Source of the DNA: Methanomassiliicoccus sp.
GTDB lineage: Archaea; Thermoplasmatota; Thermoplasmata; Methanomassiliicoccales; Methanomassiliicoccaceae
DNA: 64,000 nt
Assembly: GCA_012719175.1 (NCBI GenBank)
Contig: JAAYAX010000014.1
Coordinates: forward strand, 124,001-188,000
Direction: 5' to 3'
Positions 57,422 to 64,000 of this stretch are shown in pieces (position 1 is the stretch's first letter; each line of letters starts with the position of its first letter). The translations under genes and the position numbers were made by a program. Under the pieces are notes generated by a model. The model was not told where the DNA came from. It was given only the letters and a program-made list of their open reading frames with translations, and did no database searches.

Positions 57422-57655
57422 CGACCCGGAATCCTGATATCACATCGCATGCCCGCTTTTGGCTCAGGTTACATTGCTTTTAAACCAACTAGTCTGTTCC
57501 ATATATAAAGAAAAGGTCTTTTCTATAAACATAAGATATTTATCCCGATGAACGCGAATATTCAATGCTCATGCCTAATCGGGCATGAAGAGTGATTTGA
57601 AAATCAGTAGGTGAGGGATTACCTTGCCCGACTGGTAAGCAAGAGGAGGTCTAAA
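57422..57655 (+). other. Long leader of the 57656 gene with two promoters and a hairpin
   Basis: TATA boxes at about 57499-57509 (CATATATAAAG) and 57535-57545 (GATATTTATC) precede the gene by 110-155 bases. The leader carries TCATGCC/GGCATGA (57569-57588, 6-base loop), and a strong GAGGAGGT ribosome site at 57643-57650. Confidence 0.5.
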
Positions 57656-57883
57656 ATGGCAGAGAAAGGAATGTTCGCTTCGGTGATCGGCCTCATTCTC
57701 GGTACGGTCATTGGCATAGTGTTGAGCATTATTTACTTCGTGATAACGTTGTTCGTCGTCAAGGCAGCGGCGGACATAGTGTTCGCGGAGAACCTGGGGA
57801 CCGATATGGCGGTCCTGGCAGCGGCCCTGATCACCGTGGGATCGATGCTAGGCGGGTCCGGGATGCGGAGAACCGTCGAGTGA
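57656..57883 (+). CDS. Small two-helix membrane protein of unknown function
   Basis: This 75-residue protein begins MAEKGMFASVIGLILGTVIG and has two membrane helices near 6-32 and 47-66, joined by a short loop with ADIVFAENLGTDMA. The last residues are GSGMRRTVE. The ribosome site GAGGAGGT is six bases upstream, and a start 15 codons earlier would overlap that site. No family is recognised. Its long structured leader suggests post-transcriptional control. Confidence 0.75.
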   Translation: MAEKGMFASVIGLILGTVIGIVLSIIYFVITLFVVKAAADIVFAENLGTDMAVLAAALITVGSMLGGSGMRRTVE

Positions 57884-58056
57884 TCTTGCCCTGGCGATTC
57901 CTTCCGAAGGGCACATGAGCTCTACTGGTCGAGTCAACCGATAAGGCCAGTAACCCGCATCCTAGGTGATGCTCGTGCCGTGAGGGAGGATTGAACTGGC
58001 ATGAAAAAACGCCTTCACATCATTTTTTATCGATTGTTCAGCGATGTGTTAGGAAG
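57884..58056. other. Intergenic stretch before tRNA-Arg
   Basis: No gene is supported. The first 40 bases after the stop hold no clear terminator. Confidence 0.35.
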
Positions 58057-58131
58057 CGGGCCCGGGGGGATTCGAACCCCCGTCATCGGCTTCGAAGGCC
58101 GAAAGGATAATCCAGGCTACCCCACGAGCCC
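58057..58131 (-). tRNA. tRNA-Arg (anticodon UCG)
   Basis: On the minus strand, acceptor arms GGGCTCG and CGGGCCC pair over seven positions with one G-T pair. The D-arm is GGGT/ATCC, the anticodon stem TCGGC/GCCGA with loop CTTCGAA (UCG at 34-36), and the T-arm GGGGG-TTCGAAT-CCCCC. The discriminator is G73, and CCA is not encoded. No intron is seen. A TATA-like AATTATATCC near 58177-58186 lies about 45 bases before it. Confidence 0.95.
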
Positions 58132-58340
58132 CGAGCGGGAGCCTTACGACCCTCGCTGTCCCCGCCGAGGCTATTCCGGGATATAATTGTATTCCTGAGA
58201 TGTCTGACCTCTTATCAGAGCGGGAGACCGACCTCTAGAGATATCCGAAAGTTAGTTCATCGCAGACTTGAGGGCTCATTGCACCTTCAATAAAGCTTGT
58301 TCCTCATCCTGTGATATTGGGATAGGGAGCCTAGGAAGGT

Positions 58341-58348
58341 ATTAAACC
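58341..58348 (+). promoter_or_regulatory. TATA box of hypE
   Basis: ATTAAACC is centred 27 bases before the ATG at 58371. Confidence 0.5.
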
Positions 58349-58370
58349 GGAAATGGAGAATCACCGAAGC

Positions 58371-59417
58371 ATGAAAAGGGTCACCATGGGCGATGGCGCA
58401 GGCGGAGAGCTCATGCACGAGCTGTTGTCCTTGCACATCATCCCGTTCCTGCCACAGTTCCCGGTCGAGGTGCCGCTACGATCTTTCGACGACTCCGCTG
58501 TCGTCGATGATGTGGTGTTCACCACCGACGCTCACACCGTAAAGCCGCTGTTCTTCCCCGGGGGGGACATTGGCTCCCTCTCGGTGAGCGGTACGGTCAA
58601 TGACATAGCGGTCATGGGGGCGACCCCTCTAGCCTTATCTTTGGCCGTGGTCCTGGCGGAAGGTCTGGAGATAGATGATCTGGAACGTGTAATGAAGTCC
58701 GTGGGAAAATGCTCGGAACAGGCCAACGTACCGGTGGTGACAGGAGACACCAAGGTGGTGGAGTCTGGGGCCTTGGATGGTATGATCGTGACCACATCGG
58801 CCATCGGAAAGCGGAGCAGGTTCCTGGACAACAATCTCAAGGTGGCCCGTGATCATCGTCCAGTAACGTCGAACTGGCTTACGGACGACAACATTCAGGA
58901 GGGGGACGTCATCATCGTGACAGGGACTCTGGGCGACCATGGCATATCCCTGCTGTCCTTCCGCGAAGGGTATGGCTTCGAGACCGATGTGAAGAGCGAT
59001 GTCGCGCCTCTTAACCACCTAATCGAGGAGGTGCTCAAGGTAGGAGGCGCGGTGAGCATGAAGGACCCCACGAGGGGCGGGTTCGCCAACGCCATCAATG
59101 AGTGGTCCTCCAAGTCCGGCATCGGCATCGAGATAGAGGAGGCCGATGTTCCCATATCCGAGCCTGTCCAGAACGCCTGTGAACTTCTGGGGCTGGACCC
59201 CATGAGCATCGGCAACGAGGGGAAGGCCATCATCGGATGCGTACCCAGCATGGCCGAGGAGGTCCTCGAGGCGATAAGGTCCCATCCTCTAGGCAGGAAC
59301 GCTGCCATCGTGGGAAAGGCGACTCGAAAGTACCAGAGAGTGGTACTTCACACCGAGGTGGGCGGGCATCGCATATTGGAGCCGCCGGTAGGCGATCCTG
59401 TTCCCCGCATCTGTTGA
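58371..59417 (+). CDS. hypE: Hydrogenase maturation protein HypE
   Basis: This 348-residue AIR-synthase-like enzyme dehydrates the carbamoyl group on its own C-terminal cysteine to make the cyanide ligand of NiFe hydrogenases. It has GDGAGGELMHELL near the N-terminus, FTTDAHTVKPLFFPGGDIG near 50-68 and MKDPTRGGFANAINE near 225-239. It ends VPRIC with the required terminal cysteine. A TATA box at 58341-58348 is 27 bases before the ATG at 58371, so I chose that leaderless start over one six codons earlier. No other hyp or hydrogenase gene is nearby. Confidence 0.95.
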   Translation: MKRVTMGDGAGGELMHELLSLHIIPFLPQFPVEVPLRSFDDSAVVDDVVFTTDAHTVKPLFFPGGDIGSLSVSGTVNDIAVMGATPLALSLAVVLAEGLEIDDLERVMKSVGKCSEQANVPVVTGDTKVVESGALDGMIVTTSAIGKRSRFLDNNLKVARDHRPVTSNWLTDDNIQEGDVIIVTGTLGDHGISLLSFREGYGFETDVKSDVAPLNHLIEEVLKVGGAVSMKDPTRGGFANAINEWSSKSGIGIEIEEADVPISEPVQNACELLGLDPMSIGNEGKAIIGCVPSMAEEVLEAIRSHPLGRNAAIVGKATRKYQRVVLHTEVGGHRILEPPVGDPVPRIC

Positions 59418-60008
59418 TCACAGCATGGACTCGATCCAATAGCAGAGAAGGAACGCGGCCACACCGGCCACGGCCATCCTGCCTCCCTGGGCGATGGGGT
59501 TCCGGCCACCGGAACGGCCCATGGCTGCTCCCACCACGAACAATATGGAGATGGCGAGTCCAAGGCTGATGAACGCAGCGAGCTGGATGTCGTTGTCTCC
59601 CACCATGAGGAAGGGCGTGAGGGTGATGGCACCGGATATGACGGGGGCGGTGAAGTTGACCGCAGCCAATAGCAGGATCGTCAATTTCGAGATGCGGTGA
59701 AGGTGCGTGTCCTCTAATGACGTCAGCATGGCGCGCTCCATATCACGCATCTTGATCGATTGTTCCATGGTCTCGGCCTCGAACACGCTTATTCCGGTCG
59801 ATATGCCGAGGGCCACGCTGCTGGTGACAATCGTCACTATAACCGTTCTCAGACTGGGTTCGCTGGAGAATGCTGAAGCTATGAGGATACCTAGAATGAC
59901 GAACGTGGAGTCGAACATCGTGTTGACGAAGAAACGACGCAAGGTAGGCCCCGTCTCCGGCTCATCCAGCACGGCACGGATCTTGCTCCTGAAGCTCTCA
60001 TTGTTCAA
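59418..60008 (-). CDS. VIT1/CCC1-type membrane protein (TIGR00267-like)
   Basis: This 196-residue protein fits the archaeal relatives of the VIT1/CCC1 iron and manganese transporters. It starts with a cytosolic helix and FFVNTMFDSTFVILGILIAS near 26-45. ALGISTGISVFEAETMEQSI near 66-85 carries the acidic residues that bind metal in such transporters. Three more hydrophobic helices follow. The TTG at 60008 is the only early start. It is convergent with hypE, its stop touching that gene's end. The substrate ion is not known. Confidence 0.82.
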   Translation of the reverse strand: MNNESFRSKIRAVLDEPETGPTLRRFFVNTMFDSTFVILGILIASAFSSEPSLRTVIVTIVTSSVALGISTGISVFEAETMEQSIKMRDMERAMLTSLEDTHLHRISKLTILLLAAVNFTAPVISGAITLTPFLMVGDNDIQLAAFISLGLAISILFVVGAAMGRSGGRNPIAQGGRMAVAGVAAFLLCYWIESML

Positions 60009-60172
60009 ATCTTGTACCGCGAGAACTAATGGTATGGTCGTTTATGACGCTTTCGCCATGTTGAGGCCGGTCCGATCATTGGTCACCGATCAGATGTCTG
60101 GCAGCCGGAAAGGGTGAGGCGACAATGATTGGCCAATTTTTTAATATGCCCTCTTCATTCAGACTCACGCAC
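60009..60172. other. Intergenic stretch before tRNA-Val
   Basis: No gene is seen. A TATA-like TTTTTTAATATG near 60137-60148 lies about 30 bases before the tRNA. Confidence 0.4.
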
Positions 60173-60245
60173 GGGCTCATGGTCTAGCGGTTATGACGTT
60201 GCCCTTACACGGCGAAGGTCGCCGGTTCAAATCCGGCTGAGCCCA
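60173..60245 (+). tRNA. tRNA-Val (anticodon UAC)
   Basis: Acceptor arms GGGCTCA and TGAGCCC pair fully. The anticodon stem TTGCC/GGCGA encloses CTTACAC with UAC at 34-36, and the T-arm is GCCGG-TTCAAAT-CCGGC. The discriminator is A73, and CCA is not encoded. There is no intron. A T-rich CTTCTTTTAC follows as a terminator. Confidence 0.96.
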
Positions 60246-60368
60246 CTCTTCTTTTACATTCATCATTGACCATCAATCATTGGCTATAGGTGACAGAGCA
60301 TGACCACCTTTTCTGTCCAGCATTTACCTGACGCCAACAAAATGCCCTTTTCACTACGTTCCATCTAA

Positions 60369-60378
60369 AAATATTTAA
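60369..60378 (+). promoter_or_regulatory. TATA box of the histidine kinase gene
   Basis: AAATATTTAA is centred 29 bases before the ATG at 60403, for a leaderless start. Confidence 0.6.
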
Positions 60379-60402
60379 TCTGGATGCCGATTTGAGTCGA
60401 TA

Positions 60403-62604
60403 ATGTCGAAGATCAAGGTGCTGGCGGTCGATGATGAGCCGTACCTGCTCGACCTCACCAAGATCTTTCTTGAGAACGATCCACGTATCATCGTGGACCT
60501 GGCAGGCTCAGGCCAGGAAGCCCTGTCTCTGGTGGGGACCACCTTCTATGACTGTTTGATCTCTGACTACCAGATGCCGACCATGGACGGCCTGGAACTG
60601 CTCAAAGCCCTGAGATCGAGCGGATGGGACGTACCGTTCATCCTGTTCACAGGGAAGGGTAGGGAGGATGTGGCGGTCAACGCTCTGAACCTGGGGGCGA
60701 GCTTCTATCTTCAGAAGGGCGGAGGGGTGGAGGCCCAGTTCACCGAACTGGCCAACATGGTCAGGAGGTCGGCGGAGATCTATCGCTCCAAGAGAGAGCT
60801 GGAAGAGAGCGAGAACCGATTCCGTAATCTTTTGCAACAATCCTCCGACTTCATCCTCATAATCGATTCCGAAGGCTTCATCAACTACTGTTCGTCCTCG
60901 GTCAAGCGCATCTTGGGCTGCTGTGAAGAGGAGATGCTGGGCAAGAACGTTTTCGACCTCATACATCCCGGCGATGTCGAGGAGATGAGGGCTAGGCTGG
61001 ATCATGTGAAGAGGAACGAGAGGAGGGGTGACCCTGTGGAGTTCCGCATGCTGACGGCGAGCGGGGAATGCTCTCCCATGGAGGCTGTGGGTTCCAACAT
61101 GTTGAACGTTCCCAGCGTCGAGGGCCTGGTGATCACCGTTCGACCGATCACGGAGAGGAAGAAGGCCGAGAATGACCTTCGGGAGAGCGAGGAGACCTAC
61201 AGGACCCTCTTCGAGCAAAGCCCGTTTCCCATCGCCCTGTGCGCCTTGGACGGAACCTTCGTGGACGTGAACGAGAAGTACCTCCAGATCGCCGGAACGA
61301 AGAAAGAGAGCATAATGGGCAAGGGAGCAATGGAACTGGGCTATGTTGGCCCGAAGGATTTCCATATCATCTCGGAGGCGTTCCTTGACGGCGAGGGGGT
61401 CATAGACCAGCATCCCGTGGATATCGGGAGCCCGGGAGGAGAGGTCCTGAAAATGCTTCTGTCCTCGAGGCTGATAAAGTACAGGGGCGAACCACACATC
61501 ATCAACGTCCTCAACGATGTAACGGACCTGATAAGGGCCCAAGAGGCCCTGGAGCTGAAGAACGAGGAGCTCAATGAGGAAAGGAACAGGCTCCAGATGA
61601 TCACCGATCAGAGCCCGGGAGTGGTATACCAGTTGTTCTTAAAGGACGACATACCCAGGTTCATCTTCGTGAGCAAAGGTGCGGAGCTGTTCGTGGACGT
61701 GCCCACCGATAAGTGGCTGAACGACCCATCGTGGATGTTCGATAGGATGCTCCCCGAGGAGCGTGATCGGTTCCTCGAGGCCATGCGCATATCGGAAAGG
61801 TCAGGGCAGACGTGCCGCCACGAGTTCCTACTGAGAGACTTCGACGGCACCGTACGATGGATCTTGAACACCTCCTCTATGTCCCAGAAAAGGGATGGCG
61901 GGACGGTGTGGACCGGCACCCTAACGGACATCACCGAACGCAAACGGAGCGAGGATGCGGTGAAACAGGTGAACCGCCAGCTCTCCCTGATGTCCAGCAT
62001 CACCCGTCATGATTGTCTAAACAAGATCGTTGCCACCGAGGGATATATCGATCTGGCGACCAAGGGCATCGAGGACGATGCCACCATCGACCTTCTGGAC
62101 AAGGCGCAGCGTTCCATTGAGGCTATTCGTTCGGAGATGGACCTGACACACGACCTTCAGGAGCTGAGCGACCACGATGCCCAATGGGTCCGCATCAGGG
62201 ACACCATCCCGGAGATGGTCTCGCAGCATCCTGTCAGGATTCCGGAGGCCCTCCATCAGCTGGAGGTCTTCTCCAACCCTATGCTCCCCAAGGTCTTCAT
62301 CAACCTGGTGGACAATTCTCTCCGTCACGGCGTAAATGCCACCGACCTGTGGATAGAGTATGCCGAGGCCCCCGAAGGCCTGACCATCGCCTTCAACGAC
62401 AATGGCGTGGGCATACCGCCAACGGATAAGGAGAGGATATTCTATCGCGGGTACGGTAAGAACACCGGCCTGGGCTTGTTCCTGGTAAGGGAGGTGCTCA
62501 AGTTAACGAACATCTCCATCATCGAGAACGGCTCAGAAGGGCAGGGGGCGCGTTTTGAGCTGAAGGTTCCGCCTGGCTCTTACCGCTTCACGGACCTGCA
62601 GTAA
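60403..62604 (+). CDS. Receiver-PAS hybrid histidine kinase
   Basis: This 733-residue cytosolic protein starts with a receiver domain (about 4-118) having D10/D11, the phosphorylation aspartate D55 (LISDYQMP), T83 and K105. Three PAS domains follow near 138-255, 262-380 and 395-510. The kinase core has the archaeal H-box SITRHDCLNKIV with H536, the N-box NLVDNSLRHG, GVGIP and GLGLFLVREVL. There is no membrane segment. Phosphotransfer partners are not in the window. It probably reads redox state or a small ligand. Confidence 0.93.
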   Translation: MSKIKVLAVDDEPYLLDLTKIFLENDPRIIVDLAGSGQEALSLVGTTFYDCLISDYQMPTMDGLELLKALRSSGWDVPFILFTGKGREDVAVNALNLGASFYLQKGGGVEAQFTELANMVRRSAEIYRSKRELEESENRFRNLLQQSSDFILIIDSEGFINYCSSSVKRILGCCEEEMLGKNVFDLIHPGDVEEMRARLDHVKRNERRGDPVEFRMLTASGECSPMEAVGSNMLNVPSVEGLVITVRPITERKKAENDLRESEETYRTLFEQSPFPIALCALDGTFVDVNEKYLQIAGTKKESIMGKGAMELGYVGPKDFHIISEAFLDGEGVIDQHPVDIGSPGGEVLKMLLSSRLIKYRGEPHIINVLNDVTDLIRAQEALELKNEELNEERNRLQMITDQSPGVVYQLFLKDDIPRFIFVSKGAELFVDVPTDKWLNDPSWMFDRMLPEERDRFLEAMRISERSGQTCRHEFLLRDFDGTVRWILNTSSMSQKRDGGTVWTGTLTDITERKRSEDAVKQVNRQLSLMSSITRHDCLNKIVATEGYIDLATKGIEDDATIDLLDKAQRSIEAIRSEMDLTHDLQELSDHDAQWVRIRDTIPEMVSQHPVRIPEALHQLEVFSNPMLPKVFINLVDNSLRHGVNATDLWIEYAEAPEGLTIAFNDNGVGIPPTDKERIFYRGYGKNTGLGLFLVREVLKLTNISIIENGSEGQGARFELKVPPGSYRFTDLQ

Positions 62605-62610
62605 GAAGCG

Positions 62611-63255
62611 TCAGATATCTCTATCCTCATCGATACTTTCTCTGTTTTTTGCGCGTGCTGCATCCCGCCACCGGGAGAGAGCGACGTAGGCGATGAACAG
62701 GACGGCTGCAGTTAGCAGGATAGCGATGTCCCATCCCTCCAGGCTTTCGGCGAAGCTCATCCAGTATTGGCCGAGCATATAGCCCACGGACACCAGTACG
62801 GTGTTCCACACCGTTGCCCCCAGGAATGTGAATAGGGCGAACCGCTTCAGCTCCATCCGAGATATGCCCGCGGGGAAGGATATGATGGAGCGTATCCCGG
62901 GCACCGCATGGCCTATGAGGATGCCATAGGACCCCCAGCGCGCGAACCAGGCCTCGGCCTTGTCCATGCTCTCGGCCTTCATCCCCAGGTAGCGGCCGTA
63001 GCGGTCCAGGAGGGGCCTGCCCAGCTTGCGACCCAGGTAATAGGCTATGATGGAGCCGCACATCGCCCCCAGAGAACCGACCACTATCACGGCCACAAGA
63101 TTAAGCGTCCCGGTGAAGCAGAGGTATCCCGCGAAGGGCATTATCAGTTCGCTGGGTATGGGGGTGAGAACACCCTCGATCAGCATGGCCAGGAAAATCC
63201 CGAGGTAACCGGTGGATGTTATTAGGTCCAATATGATGTTGCTAATGACGGCCAC
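62611..63255 (-). CDS. DedA-family membrane protein
   Basis: This protein of about 214 residues has the DedA/VTT layout. GYLGIFLAMLIEGVLTPIPS near 16-35 includes the conserved E and P, and YYLGRKLGRPLLDRYG near 71-86 and GHAVPGIRSIISFPAGISRM near 115-134 follow. Family members move lipids or protons. I chose the GTG at 63255, as an AT-rich element near 63297-63310 would be within the gene if the longer start at 63360 were used. That longer start would also leave only 17 bases to the divergent gene. Confidence 0.87.
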   Translation of the reverse strand: MAVISNIILDLITSTGYLGIFLAMLIEGVLTPIPSELIMPFAGYLCFTGTLNLVAVIVVGSLGAMCGSIIAYYLGRKLGRPLLDRYGRYLGMKAESMDKAEAWFARWGSYGILIGHAVPGIRSIISFPAGISRMELKRFALFTFLGATVWNTVLVSVGYMLGQYWMSFAESLEGWDIAILLTAAVLFIAYVALSRWRDAARAKNRESIDEDRDI

Positions 63256-63377
63256 TATGCTGATGTACCCCGCCTCCTTCCACGGTACGAAGAAGGAGGA
63301 TAATATTAGGGTTTTCCCTGCAATGCGGCCTGTCGCAAGCCTCTTGAACGAGTGAGGCATTACCGGGAACGTTTCCC

Positions 63378-64000
63378 ATGGTCGATTTCCGCCCCTTCCG
63401 TGGCGTCCTGCCGAGACTAAGCACCGATGAAGATATCTCTGACCGTATTTCCCCTCCGTATGACATCATCTCCGAGGAGGAACAGGCTCGCCTGCAGTCC
63501 AAGCCCTACAACATCACCAGGATAACACTGGGGGCGAAGGACGGTAAGTACGACGAAGCAGCCCGGACGCTGGACTCCTGGCTAGCCACCGGCAAGCTTT
63601 TCCAGGATGATGTGGAGTGCTACTACCTATACCGGCAGAGCTTCCAGGATAAGGGCGGCATGCTGACGAGGAACGGGATCATCGGTGTGCTCCGGTCCGA
63701 GGGCTACGAAGCCGGGAACATCATCCCCCATGAGGAGACGTTCCCCAAGGTGAAGGAGGACCGCCTGAACCTCTTACGGTCCACGGAGACTCATTGTGAG
63801 TCCATCTTCGGCCTCTACGACCGCTCCGACCTCGACATGGGGAGCATCGCCCGGAACGCTACAAAGCTCAACGAATGCAAAGATCCATCGGGCACCGTAC
63901 ATGAGCTGTTCCGCATCTCTGACAGGTCAACGGTCGACAACATCAGGAAGATCATGAAGGACAAGAAGATCCTCATCGCCGATGGTCACCACCGTTACGA
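63378..64000 (+). CDS. DUF1015 family protein, N-terminal part
   Basis: The frame begins with ATG at 63378 and runs off the window (about 207 codons). It starts VDFRPFRGVLPRL, with SPPYDIISEEEQARL near 26-40 and PHEETFPKVKEDRLNLLRS near 118-136. The family signature ILIADGHHRYE falls at the window edge. DUF1015 proteins are about 400-560 residues long, so roughly half is missing. The function of the family is not established; it occurs with serine and one-carbon genes in bacteria. It is divergent from the DedA-like gene. Confidence 0.9.
   Translation, partial: MVDFRPFRGVLPRLSTDEDISDRISPPYDIISEEEQARLQSKPYNITRITLGAKDGKYDEAARTLDSWLATGKLFQDDVECYYLYRQSFQDKGGMLTRNGIIGVLRSEGYEAGNIIPHEETFPKVKEDRLNLLRSTETHCESIFGLYDRSDLDMGSIARNATKLNECKDPSGTVHELFRISDRSTVDNIRKIMKDKKILIADGHHRY

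Noticed and set aside
57169-57480. A signal recognition particle RNA or other large RNA
   Set aside because: The conserved helix 8 sequence of SRP RNA is absent; part of the stretch reads better as a small frame.
60508-61542. A 344-codon open frame antisense to the histidine kinase
   Set aside because: The sense strand has clear receiver and PAS domains; the antisense frame has none.
1-64000. CRISPR arrays, insertion sequences, phage genes or an origin of replication
   Set aside because: I saw no regularly spaced repeats, no transposase or integrase, and no Orc1/Cdc6 gene or origin-box cluster.

Overview
The window is archaeal and gene-dense, with a GC content that looks to be in the upper fifties (estimated by eye). 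Archaeal markers include RNA polymerase subunit K next to ribosomal protein S2, the Nep1 rRNA methyltransferase, the PurP purine enzyme, CDP-archaeol synthase, an XPD-type helicase and a two-gene RPA operon. Many genes have a TATA box about 27 bases before the start codon, which means leaderless or nearly leaderless transcripts. The gene set (an ACT-domain/phenylacetate-CoA ligase pair, an SSS symporter with a 37-residue accessory protein, orphan HypE, MTH1187 protein) suggests a Thermoplasmatota methanogen such as Methanomassiliicoccales. That placement is an inference: no methanogenesis gene lies in the window.

Layout. 1-8772 is a surface-glycan locus. A WbpA-like nucleotide-sugar dehydrogenase, two Gfo/Idh oxidoreductases, a WbpE-like aminotransferase and a WbpD-like acetyltransferase together look like a route to a UDP-2,3-diacetamido uronic acid, and three glycosyltransferases accompany them. 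8714-16554 holds UDG, PyrE, CarS, an XPD-like helicase and a serine-synthesis pair. 16555-25829 holds the symporter and its accessory peptide, an ACT/PaaK pair behind a structured leader, an aminotransferase, PdxS, Nep1 and PurP. 25893-37470 holds the RPA operon, a MEMO protein, rpoK-rps2, an MFS exporter, a LeuCD-type dehydratase, an acetyl-CoA synthetase and a CBS protein.

37688-45153 holds a photolyase, a PLC-like protein, a CDF transporter with repeated cytosolic domains, a broken glutamate-cysteine-ligase-like gene and an apparent pseudokinase. 45386-49633 couples a membrane-anchored winged-helix regulator to a secreted beta-propeller protein behind a palindromic operator, next to a surface protein with Ig-like domains. 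49637-57883 has two more DNA glycosylases, an overlapping flavoprotein/cysteine-rich trio, threonine synthase and small membrane proteins. The end carries tRNA-Arg(UCG), HypE, tRNA-Val(UAC), a receiver-PAS histidine kinase, a DedA protein and the start of a DUF1015 gene.

The points most worth a second look are the membrane regulator/beta-propeller unit, the three-hairpin leader of the PaaK operon, the pseudokinase, the iron-sulfur flavoprotein trio, the gene with both a frameshift and an in-frame amber codon, and a folded element between two transport or membrane genes at 41010-41067.
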